A stretch of DNA of 64,000 nt from Nitrospira sp. (GTDB lineage Bacteria > Nitrospirota > Nitrospiria > Nitrospirales > Nitrospiraceae), in assembly GCA_024998565.1 (NCBI GenBank), contig JACOEM010000001.1:248001-312000 (forward strand). Reading direction: 5' to 3'. The notes under the pieces are model-generated. The model saw only the letters and a program-made list of their open reading frames with translations, ran no database searches and was not told the DNA's origin. Numbering within the stretch: the first letter of the stretch is position 1; every line of letters starts with the position of its first letter. Positions 8,812 to 16,949 of this stretch are shown in pieces. The position numbers and the translations under genes were made by a program.

Positions 8812-10542
8812 ATGGCGCACGCACCTAAAGCTCTCACGCCGGCAGTCGATCGCGACTATGCCGAATTGCGGAGCCTCCTCCTGGCGCCCGAGCAATCGCG
8901 TCTGGAGCAACTACAGGAGCAGGTCGAACACCTCGACCTGAACGCTCACAATCTGAATCGTGTGCTTCCCGAAGCGATCGCGCTCCGTGGAGAGACCGAC
9001 CACCGGCTGACCCATGCGCTGACTCCTCACGTCTCAGAGGCGCTGGGGGTCTCCGTGCGCAAACAGCCCCACATGATCGTCGATGCGATCGCCCCGATCA
9101 TGATGCCGGCGATCCGCCAGGCCATCGCCAATGCCTTGCGCAGCATGGTGCAATCGCTCAACCAAACCATTGAACACAGCCTCTCGATCCGAAGCATACA
9201 GTGGCGGCTGGAGGCCTTGCGCACCGGCAAACCGTTCGCTGAAATCGTCCTGCTGCATACCCTCTGCTATCGCGTCGAGCAGGTCTTTCTCATTCATGCA
9301 CAGACCGGGCTGCTGCTCGCGCATGCGGCCGGCGACGCGGTCGCCGTGCAGGATCAGACCCTGGTCTCGGGCATGTTGTCGGCGATTCGGAGCTTCGTCC
9401 AGGATTCGTTCGGCGCAACGCCCGACCAAGCGTTGAACACGTTGCAAGTCGGTGATCTGACGGTCTGGATCGAACAGGGCCCCTCGGCAATTCTCGCGGC
9501 CGTCATACGGGGCACGCCACCGGAGACGTTTCACGTTCACCTCCAGGACACGCTCACTCGCATTCACGCCGAACATTTCGATGCGCTGACACGTTTCAGC
9601 GGTGATGCGGCACCCTTTGCCGGGACCACCCCGCTCCTGGAAGAGTGCCTGCGGACCCAGGTTGAACCGCACCGGCGTGCCATCGCGCCCATCACATGGA
9701 TCTTCCTGGCGGCGATCGTCCTGGCAGCAGTCTGGTGGGGAGTGTCGGCCTTTCAAGACCGCCGACACTGGCAGGCCTATCTGGAGCGACTGGCCTCGGA
9801 ACCGGGCCTCGTCGTCACCTCCACACATGCAGAAGGCAACCGGTATGTGCTCACCGGGCTGCGCGACCCGTTGGCCGCTGATCCGGCTACGTTGCTGCAA
9901 GACAGTGGAGTGGCCGCCGATCGGGTCGAAGCGAAATGGAGTCCCTACTACGCCCTCGACGCCGCGTTCACCCTGACACGAGCCGGAAGCGTCCTGTCCC
10001 CCCCGGACACCGTTCGCCTGACCCTCAAAGGGCCGCGCCTGACGGCCATCGGCACAGCCACCGCAGAGTGGATCCGGCAGAGCCGGCCGTTGGCGCGGCT
10101 GCTCCCCGGCATTACCGAATATGACGACGACGCCGTCGTCGCTCAATCCCTTGAGGCACTGGCCCAACGGATGGCAGGAGTCTGGATTTTGTTCGAACAA
10201 GGAACCGTGACGATCCAATCACCAGAACAACTTCAGGGGGTACGTCGCATTTCAGAGCTTCTGCATCAGCTGGACGAGATGGCACGACTCTCCGGCGCCA
10301 CGGTAACGATGGAGGTCACCGGCCAGACCGACGTCCTGGGCCGGCCAAACCGGAACCAGCGACTCAGTGAAGATCGCGCCCGGTCGGTGCTCGAGGCCCT
10401 TCATCCGGCGACCTTTTCCGCGATCACGTTTCACGCGCGCGGGATCGGCCCGGCCCCTGAATCTGCACCATCTCAGGGTGCCGCCACATTGCCCCAGGAC
10501 CGGCGAGTATCCTTTCAGGCGACTGTTCACCCCGCTTCATGA
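8812..10542 (+). CDS. Inner-membrane protein with cytoplasmic domain and periplasmic OmpA domain
   Basis: A 576-residue protein with no signal peptide. Residues 1-290 are predicted cytoplasmic. Within them, VFLIHAQTGLLLAHAAGD followed by VSGMLSAIRSFVQDSF (about residues 160-205) looks like a roadblock/longin-type alpha-beta unit, which is an inference. One membrane helix is at about 295-313 (WIFLAAIVLAAVWWGVSAF). The periplasmic half ends in an OmpA/MotB-like peptidoglycan-binding domain (about 460-570; GQTDVLGRPNRNQRLSEDRA, then RRVSF). The layout tethers a cytosolic sensor or GTPase-regulating domain to the cell wall. The Ras-like GTPase gene starts 12 bp downstream. Confidence 0.8.
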   Translation: MAHAPKALTPAVDRDYAELRSLLLAPEQSRLEQLQEQVEHLDLNAHNLNRVLPEAIALRGETDHRLTHALTPHVSEALGVSVRKQPHMIVDAIAPIMMPAIRQAIANALRSMVQSLNQTIEHSLSIRSIQWRLEALRTGKPFAEIVLLHTLCYRVEQVFLIHAQTGLLLAHAAGDAVAVQDQTLVSGMLSAIRSFVQDSFGATPDQALNTLQVGDLTVWIEQGPSAILAAVIRGTPPETFHVHLQDTLTRIHAEHFDALTRFSGDAAPFAGTTPLLEECLRTQVEPHRRAIAPITWIFLAAIVLAAVWWGVSAFQDRRHWQAYLERLASEPGLVVTSTHAEGNRYVLTGLRDPLAADPATLLQDSGVAADRVEAKWSPYYALDAAFTLTRAGSVLSPPDTVRLTLKGPRLTAIGTATAEWIRQSRPLARLLPGITEYDDDAVVAQSLEALAQRMAGVWILFEQGTVTIQSPEQLQGVRRISELLHQLDEMARLSGATVTMEVTGQTDVLGRPNRNQRLSEDRARSVLEALHPATFSAITFHARGIGPAPESAPSQGAATLPQDRRVSFQATVHPAS

Positions 10543-10554
10543 GACGCCCCTGAC

Positions 10555-11091
10555 ATGATCGAAAAAAAGATCTGCATGCTGGGCGCCTTTGCTGTGGGAA
10601 AAACCAGCCTCGTGCGCCGCTTTGTCACCAGCTGTTTCTCCGAGCAATATCAAACAACCATCGGAGTGACCGTCGACAAGAAAACGCTGTCGATGGACGG
10701 CCAGGCCGTGACGTTGGTGCTCTGGGATCTCTACGGCGAAGACGAATTCCAAAAGTTGCGCCGCTCGTATCTGCGCGGATCGTCCGGGTACCTGCTGGTC
10801 CTGGACGGAATGCGGCGGGCCACGCTGGACATCGCGTTGCACATCCAACTGACCGTGGCGGATGCACTCGGTCCGGTTCCGTTTGTGGTCCTCATCAATA
10901 AACTGGACCGACGGGCGGATTGGGAAGTGACCGACCAGGACCTCGCCCAGCTCGCCCAACGTGGGTGGACGGTGCTCGTGACCAGTGCCAAGACAGGGCA
11001 GGGCGTCGAGGAGGCCTTCACGATTCTCACCCGCGCCATGCTCGGCACACTACAGGAAACACCCCCTGCAGGAACAACCGATGGCGTATAA
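10555..11091 (+). CDS. Small Ras/Rab-like GTPase
   Basis: A 178-residue single-domain GTPase. G1 is GAFAVGKT (residues 10-17), G2 threonine lies in QTTIGVTV, G3 is WDLYGED (in place of the eukaryotic DTAGQE), G4 is NKLD and G5 is TSAKTG. A switch II Gln is replaced by Glu, so hydrolysis may depend on a partner. No lipidation or membrane signal. It follows the OmpA-domain gene by 12 bp and its stop overlaps the start of the sigma-54 activator gene (ATGGCGTATAA), so all three are probably one translationally linked unit. Bacterial relatives include MglA and Roc-type GTPases that control polarity or signalling. Confidence 0.9.
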   Translation: MIEKKICMLGAFAVGKTSLVRRFVTSCFSEQYQTTIGVTVDKKTLSMDGQAVTLVLWDLYGEDEFQKLRRSYLRGSSGYLLVLDGMRRATLDIALHIQLTVADALGPVPFVVLINKLDRRADWEVTDQDLAQLAQRGWTVLVTSAKTGQGVEEAFTILTRAMLGTLQETPPAGTTDGV

Positions 11092-12877
11092 CACCCGCCC
11101 GTCTGCACCGGACCGACTTTGCACGGATCTGCTGCAGCGGCTCCAAATTGCCATCCTCGAACACGTGACCGGTTCAGAATTCCGCATCATCGGGCACCCG
11201 CCGTCCTGGCTTTTCACCCTCTACCCCGATGCCCGGGACACTCTGCAACTGTCCGTCGGGGTCCACACTCCAGTGCTTCAAAATTTCCTGGCCGACGCAG
11301 CCGATGCATGGCAGAAAGACGGCGACGACATCGCGCACTCGGGGTTTTGGAGCCAGCAGCCCGCGGCCGAGGAACCCTGGCACTTTCATGCCATGGCACT
11401 GCGACTGGGTCCCAGCCGTCTCTTGCTGATCCAACGAAGCACGGCAGCCTATGACCAACAGGCCACTCTCCTCCAGCGAGCCCGCGACCAAGTGCTTCAG
11501 CAGCATGAACACAATCGCGGACACCAACGCACCCAGCACGAGCTCACCACAAAACTGGTGGATATGGAGCGGTCGCGGGACGACGTCGCCGTCATTTTGC
11601 AGCAGCTCGGACTGGCCACCCTCCTCATCAACCAGGAGGGGCAGGTGCGGTTTCTCAGCGCCTCCGCAGCTCGTCTGCTGGACACGCCCGCAACCGGCAG
11701 GCCCGACGGTCTGCTCTGGGAGACCCTGCTCCCGCTGACGAAACCGGACCGCCTGGCCCTGCAGTCGATGTTGCAGCAACCCGCACCCCGGCGCGAACGA
11801 GTGCAGTGCCATGTCGAAACCCAGGCCGGGCGGCACCTCTGGCTGGAGATCGAACTGCAAGACGATCCACGGGACACCGGAACCAAGATCATGTTTCTCC
11901 ACGACATGACCGACGTCCACCACTTGCGTCGCCTGCTGGAGTTGAAAGCGCACTATCATGATTTAGTCGGTAAGAGCCGAGGGATGACGCAGATCTACGA
12001 ACAGATTCAGGATCTGGCCCGTGTCGACTCCACGGTCCTGATTGAAGGTGAGACCGGCACGGGGAAAGAATTGGTGGCCCGCGCGTTACATCAGGCGAGC
12101 GCACGGCATAAAGGCCCCTTCATTGCAGCCAACTGCGCCGGGCTCACGGATTCGCTGCTGGGCAGCCAACTCTTCGGCCACAAGAAAGGCGCCTTCACCG
12201 GAGCCATCGACGACCAGCAGGGGCTCTTCGAGGCCGCGCAGGGCGGAGTCTTGTTCCTCGACGAGATCGGCGATATCCCCCACAACGTCCAAACCAACCT
12301 ACTTCGCGTACTGCAGGAGAAGGAAGTCACTCGGCTCGGTGAAACCAGACCGCGAAAAGTGAACGTGCGCGTGTTGACCGCCACCCACCACAATTTGAGC
12401 CAGGACGTGGCGAAAGGAATCTTTCGCGCCGACCTTCTCTACCGGATTCGAGTCTCACGAATCCAGCTTCCGTCGCTGAGGGAGCGAAAGGAGGATATTC
12501 CCCTTCTCGTCGCCTCCTTCCTCACCGAGGGACGGGCCAGCATGGGGAAAGTCATCCATCGCGCCAGCCCGGCGGCGATGGCGGCCCTGATGGAGTACCA
12601 TTGGCCCGGCAATGTGCGGGAACTCAAGAGCACGATCGAGTGCGCAATGATTCATTGCAAGGGCGACACGCTCGAAGCCACAGATCTTCCTCCCGAACTT
12701 CGTCAGGGGCCGATGGACTCTCCCTCCGCAGTGGTTGTCAGCGGAGACGAGCGCAGTCGTTTCGTGGCCGCCCTCGGACAAGCCCGTGGCAACCGAACGA
12801 AGGCCGCGCGCCTCCTGGGAATGAGCCGCGCCACGTTTTACCGCCGACTGAGTGAACTCGATCTCCCGACCAGCTGA
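11081..12877 (+). CDS. Sigma-54-dependent transcriptional activator with sensor and PAS domains
   Basis: 598 residues from the ATG overlapping the GTPase stop. Residues 1-130 form an unnamed sensor-like region (SVGVHTPVLQNFLADAADAW; later RLLLIQRS), followed by a coiled-coil linker and a PAS domain (about 165-290). The AAA+ domain has Walker A GETGTGKE (near 322), the GAFTGA loop that contacts sigma-54, and Walker B GGVLFLDEIGD. A Fis-type helix-turn-helix ends the protein (GNRTKAARLLGMSRATFYRRL). There is no receiver domain, so the signal likely enters through the N-terminus, perhaps through the GTPase. A cluster of TGTCTC half-sites lies just downstream and may be its binding site. Confidence 0.93.
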   Translation: MAYNTRPSAPDRLCTDLLQRLQIAILEHVTGSEFRIIGHPPSWLFTLYPDARDTLQLSVGVHTPVLQNFLADAADAWQKDGDDIAHSGFWSQQPAAEEPWHFHAMALRLGPSRLLLIQRSTAAYDQQATLLQRARDQVLQQHEHNRGHQRTQHELTTKLVDMERSRDDVAVILQQLGLATLLINQEGQVRFLSASAARLLDTPATGRPDGLLWETLLPLTKPDRLALQSMLQQPAPRRERVQCHVETQAGRHLWLEIELQDDPRDTGTKIMFLHDMTDVHHLRRLLELKAHYHDLVGKSRGMTQIYEQIQDLARVDSTVLIEGETGTGKELVARALHQASARHKGPFIAANCAGLTDSLLGSQLFGHKKGAFTGAIDDQQGLFEAAQGGVLFLDEIGDIPHNVQTNLLRVLQEKEVTRLGETRPRKVNVRVLTATHHNLSQDVAKGIFRADLLYRIRVSRIQLPSLRERKEDIPLLVASFLTEGRASMGKVIHRASPAAMAALMEYHWPGNVRELKSTIECAMIHCKGDTLEATDLPPELRQGPMDSPSAVVVSGDERSRFVAALGQARGNRTKAARLLGMSRATFYRRLSELDLPTS

Positions 12878-12908
12878 CCTCTCCCGCAACCACTCGCCCC
12901 CACTCACT

Positions 12909-12958
12909 GTCTCGATATGTCTCGTGCGACACAGCGCGAGACAAAAGCGTTTGTCTCA
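12909..12958. promoter_or_regulatory. Cluster of TGTCTC / GAGACA half-sites
   Basis: Four copies of a TGTCTC element occur in 50 bp: TGTCTCG at 12909 and 12919, its reverse complement CGAGACA at 12937, and TGTCTCA at 12952. The last two form a perfect inverted repeat, GAGACAAA-AGCG-TTTGTCTC (12938-12957). They sit between the sigma-54 activator gene and the LuxR-type gene, as expected for an activator-binding (enhancer) array. Which protein binds is inference. Confidence 0.55.
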
Positions 12959-13144
12959 TACGCAGACAATCCTGGGAGCTTCTTAAGGGTCCTCACCCGA
13001 GAACCCAGATTTTATCGTCGCGCAGCAACACGTACAGTGTATGGCATGGAGCTTGATAGGTGGGTTACCGCGAAAACCACTGCGCGCAAAACCCTGAAGA
13101 CGGGCGACGCAGCAGACCTATCGAAGCGATCGCAAGGAGAACCG

Positions 13145-13462
13145 ATGGATAAGCTCATTCCCTTCTCACGCCCACGACCAGATGCGCCCACGGCAAGAGA
13201 GCGCGAGATACTCACTCACATTTGGGCCGGCCTGACGAGCCAGGAAATTGCGGCGCGGCTACAGATCGCCCCCAAGACCGTGGAATCACACCGTGCGAAT
13301 CTCCTGAGAAAGTTCCGCGCGACGAACTCGGCACAACTGCTTCGCCTGGCGCTGCTTGAGGGCATACTCCGTATGCCCTCAGCGAATAGCACAGATCCAT
13401 CCCACACCTCGGCGGACTCGCAGAGCGCCAAAGAGACACGGAAGCTGACGAACGTCAAATGA
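13145..13462 (+). CDS. LuxR-type helix-turn-helix regulator (short)
   Basis: A 105-residue protein from the ATG with AAGGAGA 5 bp upstream; a longer in-frame version starting about 228 bp earlier would read through the TGTCTC array and is unlikely. Residues about 20-80 are a complete LuxR/GerE HTH (TAREREILTHIWAGLTSQEI, then APKTVESHRANLLRKF). There is no receiver or ligand-binding domain. The last 25 residues are polar and disordered. It is the last gene of the GTPase cluster and is a natural output regulator for it, probably under the sigma-54 activator. Confidence 0.85.
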   Translation: MDKLIPFSRPRPDAPTAREREILTHIWAGLTSQEIAARLQIAPKTVESHRANLLRKFRATNSAQLLRLALLEGILRMPSANSTDPSHTSADSQSAKETRKLTNVK

Positions 13463-13837
13463 CGCTCTCAGCTCCCACACGTATGACTGGCGCACCGGTG
13501 CGCAGATGAGCAGCGACCGCGCCGAGGGGCTCAGACTCACAGGACTGTCGCATAGTGATCCACTCCTTCGCGCCATCGGCCCTGCTGGGTCCAGGCGCTC
13601 ACCAGACGGCATGACACTCCGCTCTCTACGTATACTCAACAGGACGAGCCATTCATGCGTGCGGAAAGGCCCTCCGGCGCGAGACCCACAATTCAAATCG
13701 AACAGCCGCGCGACGGATTTCTTGAGCCAGAATGTTGATCTCCTACGAAGAATCAATTATACATCGCGAGCATTTCCTATTGATCAGGCAACAATAGGCT
13801 GTTGCCGTTCGCAAGCCCCGGGAGGAGGACCTGAACG
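13463..13837. other. Intergenic region with palindrome and promoter
   Basis: No coding sequence is supported here. It holds a perfect 14-bp palindrome, GCGCACCGGTGCGC (13490-13503), shortly after the LuxR-type gene, and the promoter listed separately at 13735-13763. The final part carries the ribosome site GGGAGGAGGA for the DUF481 gene. Confidence 0.5.
13735..13763 (+). promoter_or_regulatory. Sigma-70-type promoter for the DUF481 gene
   Basis: TTGATC and TATACA are separated by exactly 17 bp, a good housekeeping match. The expected start is about 70 bp upstream of the DUF481 ATG. Local AT-richness stands out from the GC-rich surroundings. Confidence 0.55.
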
Positions 13838-14947
13838 ATGCGACGACTTGGATCTCTCTTTTTTGCACTACTCGTTATGGCGCTCGCTGCCTCAATCGTG
13901 CGGGCGGAAGCTCCGGCACCTGCTGATACGACACCCGCGGCGCCCGCGCTCGATGCCGTCACGCTCAAGGACGGCACGGTGATCTATGGGCAGGTCCTGG
14001 GCATGATCGCAGACGAGCTGCACATCAAAACCAGCTTCGGGCCGACCGCCGGTGACGATATCGTCAAGATCATGTGGCCGAACGTCGCCAAGCTCGTGGT
14101 CAATCGTCCCGTCCCTTTCAGCCTCAAAGAGGGCACGACGGTAGTGGGTACGGCACAACCAGGCGAGCCCGGCACCATGATCCTGAAAGCCGCCCCCACA
14201 GGGACACCGATGGCCATTCCACTCGATACGGTCATCGGCATGAACCAGCCGGCCGTGATCTATACCGGCGCCCTCCAGGCAGGATTTTCACAAACGACCG
14301 GCAACAGCCATCTCCGAAACGGCAGCTTGCTCGGCGAACTGTCCGCCCGTAGTGAATCACTCCGCCTGACGATCCTCGGACGGTACATCTACGGCGATAA
14401 CGCCCAGAACCTGATCGTACGGAACAGCCGCGGCACCATCAAGCTTGACTTCTTCCTGTCGAAACGTTTGTATTGGTTCGCGTCGGCGTATTTCGAGCAA
14501 GACACCTTTCAAGATCTGAAGCTACGCACCGCGCTCGCCACCGGCCCAGGCTATCAACTCCTTGACCGAGGCGACCTGACGGGCTTCTTTAAAGATATGA
14601 CGCTCTGGGCGGAAGCGGGCGCAGCTTACTTCAACGAAGATTTTAAGCTCGCCGACGATAAATCCAGCACCCGAGGTCGATGGGCCGTGAAATGGAATTG
14701 GCCGCTCTGGGGCGGCGACCAGGTCAGCCTGTACCACTTCCAGGAAGGATTTCAGTCACTCGCCAACTCCAAGGATCTCTACCTGACTGCCGACACCGGC
14801 TTGCGCTTCAAAGTGTGGGGAGGGCTCGTGAGCGGCTTCCAGTGGACCATGCGGTACAACAAAAACCCGCCGCCGGGCGTTTCGGATACGGACAACCTCT
14901 ACCTGATCACGCTGGGGTACAGCTTCGACACCAGCCGGAAACAGTAA
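13838..14947 (+). CDS. DUF481-family outer-membrane protein
   Basis: 369 residues with a clear signal peptide ([23 protein letters not shown], cleavage near residue 23). Residues 35-130 are a beta-rich domain starting [15 protein letters not shown]. From about 145 there is a beta-barrel-like DUF481 region ([20 protein letters not shown], with regular alternating aromatic strands) ending in an aromatic strand [11 protein letters not shown]481 (YdiY-like) proteins are outer-membrane barrels of unknown function. GGAGGAGG precedes the ATG. Confidence 0.85.
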   Translation: MRRLGSLFFALLVMALAASIVRAEAPAPADTTPAAPALDAVTLKDGTVIYGQVLGMIADELHIKTSFGPTAGDDIVKIMWPNVAKLVVNRPVPFSLKEGTTVVGTAQPGEPGTMILKAAPTGTPMAIPLDTVIGMNQPAVIYTGALQAGFSQTTGNSHLRNGSLLGELSARSESLRLTILGRYIYGDNAQNLIVRNSRGTIKLDFFLSKRLYWFASAYFEQDTFQDLKLRTALATGPGYQLLDRGDLTGFFKDMTLWAEAGAAYFNEDFKLADDKSSTRGRWAVKWNWPLWGGDQVSLYHFQEGFQSLANSKDLYLTADTGLRFKVWGGLVSGFQWTMRYNKNPPPGVSDTDNLYLITLGYSFDTSRKQ

Positions 14948-14997
14948 GGGCCGAATCGGGCTCGGGACATAATCGGTTCACACAAGGAGGTGGCAGG

Positions 14998-15423
14998 ATG
15001 AGCATGATGAGTGAATTTAAAGAGTTCGCCGTGAAGGGCAATGTGCTCGATATGGCCGTGGGGGTCATCATCGGAGGTGCATTCGGGAAAATCGTATCCT
15101 CTGTCGTCAGCGACATCCTGATGCCGCCCATCGGTCTCTTGATGGGGAAAGTCGACTTCTCCAGTCTTTTTATTCCGTTGACCGAAGATGCCAAAGGAAA
15201 ATCGCTGGCCGCAGCTAAAGCCGCCGGTGCCGCCACCATCAACTACGGCGTCTTTCTGCAAACCCTGCTCGATTTTACGATTCTGGCCTTCGTCATTTTC
15301 ATGGTGATCAAACAAATGAACCGTTTTAAGAAAGCGGCCCCTCCCGGTCCGCCTCCTGCGCCACCCAAGGAAGAAGTGTTACTGACGGAGATTCGGGACC
15401 TCTTGAAGAATCAACGCCACTAA
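14998..15423 (+). CDS. mscL: Large-conductance mechanosensitive channel
   Basis: 141 residues. The start is the ATG after AAGGAGG; three Met codons are close together, so the exact one is uncertain. The N-terminal helix and TM1 are textbook ([20 protein letters not shown], then [20 protein letters not shown]), TM2 is at about residues 83-105 ([20 protein letters not shown]), followed by a Pro-rich linker and a C-terminal helix. It is an emergency pressure-release valve of the inner membrane. Confidence 0.97.
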   Translation: MSMMSEFKEFAVKGNVLDMAVGVIIGGAFGKIVSSVVSDILMPPIGLLMGKVDFSSLFIPLTEDAKGKSLAAAKAAGAATINYGVFLQTLLDFTILAFVIFMVIKQMNRFKKAAPPGPPPAPPKEEVLLTEIRDLLKNQRH

Positions 15424-15501
15424 TAGTTCGCGCGTCCGCAGGACTCGTCCCCGCTGCCTGGGATAGACCCGGCGGCTCCGATATTTTTGAAGGAGGATTG
15501 C

Positions 15502-16704
15502 ATGATAACACCCCGTACCATTCCTGTACTGTTGAGCGCCCTGCTGCTCGCGGCCTGCACAACGGCCCCGTCCCCTAACGACTCGGCGAGCCGAGCGTTG
15601 AATGAAATGAAGGCGGTCGCCAGACCGCTCCCACCCAAACCCGACCCGAAAGACGCACGAATTGCCGAACTCGAGCGGCAGAAAGCCGCGCTCGAATCGG
15701 AGCTGGCACAGGTTCGTTCTTCCCTCACCGGCGATCTGGACCAGGCAAAAGCCCGAACCAGCGCGCTGGAATCACAACTCAGCCAACGTGATCAGGAATT
15801 AGCGGCACTCCGCAACGCAACCGGAGACAAAGAGCGGCTCGCGGGACAGTTGTCGGATGCCGAACGCCAACTGTCAGCGAAGGACCAGGAGCTCGCGGCC
15901 CTCAGGAGCGGCGCCGGAGACAAGGACCGCCTTGCCGCACAACTGGCGGCGCTCCAGGGGCAACTATCCTCAAAGGATCAGGAACTCGCCGGACTGAAAG
16001 GGAATGCCGGAGACCGGGATCGCTTGTCCTCCGAACTGGCACAGGCCAAACAACGGATCACTCAGCTGGAGCAGCAACTGGATGCCAAGAGTCATGAGGT
16101 CGCCGGGTTAAAACATGCCGCCGGCGACCGGGAAAAACTCGTGGCAGACCTTGCGGCGGCCAGACAGCGGGCCTCGGACCTCGAGAGTGAACTCGGGCGC
16201 AGAGACCAGGAAATGACCGCGCTGAAAGGCGCGTTGGATCAGCAAAAAACCAGTCTGGCCGAAGCGAAGGACGATTTATCGAAACTGCTGCAGGCCGAAG
16301 TGGCCAAAGGCAACGTGACCATGAAGCAGCTGGGGGACCAGCTCACCTTGGGGCTTGCCACCACGTTGCTGTTCGATTCCGGCGAAGCGACACTTAAGCC
16401 GGGGGGAGCCGATGTCTTGCACCGCATCGGTGGTGTGCTCAAACAATACCCCGATCGTTCAATTCATGTGGCCGGCCACACGGACAACGTGCCCATCAAG
16501 GGGAGACTGGCCAAGACCTATCCGACCAACGTCGAACTCTCTCAAGCACGTGCCGACAGTGCACGTCAGGCACTGACCGAAGGGGGTATGGCCCCGGACA
16601 AGATCGACGCCAAAGGGCATGCCGACAGCCGGCCGATTGCGAGCAATTCGACCGCCGAAGGGCGGCAGAAGAATCGACGCGTCGAAATCGTCGTCGGACA
16701 CTAA
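15502..16704 (+). CDS. OmpA-domain coiled-coil lipoprotein
   Basis: 400 residues from the ATG preceded by AGGAGG. The signal peptide ends in the lipobox LLAAC (Cys near residue 19), so it is a lipoprotein. Residues about 50-260 are a long coiled coil made of repeats around QLSxKDQELAxLxxxAGDxDRL. The C-terminus is an OmpA/Pal peptidoglycan-binding domain (LLFDSGEATLKPGG; VAGHTDNVPI; AEGRQKNRRVEIVVG). It probably spans from membrane to cell wall. It is a paralogue of the gene at 16950. Confidence 0.9.
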   Translation: MITPRTIPVLLSALLLAACTTAPSPNDSASRALNEMKAVARPLPPKPDPKDARIAELERQKAALESELAQVRSSLTGDLDQAKARTSALESQLSQRDQELAALRNATGDKERLAGQLSDAERQLSAKDQELAALRSGAGDKDRLAAQLAALQGQLSSKDQELAGLKGNAGDRDRLSSELAQAKQRITQLEQQLDAKSHEVAGLKHAAGDREKLVADLAAARQRASDLESELGRRDQEMTALKGALDQQKTSLAEAKDDLSKLLQAEVAKGNVTMKQLGDQLTLGLATTLLFDSGEATLKPGGADVLHRIGGVLKQYPDRSIHVAGHTDNVPIKGRLAKTYPTNVELSQARADSARQALTEGGMAPDKIDAKGHADSRPIASNSTAEGRQKNRRVEIVVGH

Positions 16705-16737
16705 CCGGCTACCCTCAACTCCACCAGCCTTGCATCA

Positions 16738-16777
16738 GCCCCAGGAACGCGATAGATTGCTGTCGTGTTCTTGGGGC
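16738..16777. other. Long imperfect hairpin between the two OmpA-lipoprotein genes
   Basis: Arms GCCCCAGGAACGCGA (16738-16752) and TCGTGTTCTTGGGGC (16763-16777) can pair over 15 positions with two G-U wobbles and a 10-nt loop. There is no T run after either side, so it is not a typical intrinsic terminator; it may stabilise mRNA ends or slow polymerase between the two OmpA genes. Confidence 0.45.
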
Positions 16778-16949
16778 CTGCAGGTCGCTCAACAGATTCT
16801 ACCGGAACGGATGGCTCACATCAGCTGATCACCATCCGTCAGCTCCATCACGGTCGCCTCACGTTCTTGGATGCGTTGGTTCCCCTCGGGCGACTGGCGA
16901 CCCCATGCAACCGGCGCCGTCCTCCTATCAATGACCGGGGAGAGATCGT

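Noticed and set aside
9034-10218. Leftward open frame of 394 residues opposite the OmpA-domain gene
   Set aside because: Shadow of the coding strand; no motif and no start signal.
13042-13056. Sigma-54 (-24/-12) promoter TGGCATG-N4-TTGA before the LuxR-type gene
   Set aside because: The -12 GC pair is missing, so it is not a convincing match, although the position fits. I report the repeat array but not a promoter.
13506-13982. Open frame of 158 residues over the DUF481 leader
   Set aside because: It overlaps the start of the DUF481 gene in another frame, has no ribosome site and reads as shadow.
15640-16260. Apparent DNA repeats within the OmpA lipoprotein gene
   Set aside because: They encode protein heptad repeats of the coiled coil, not a mobile or CRISPR repeat; no CRISPR array was seen in the window.
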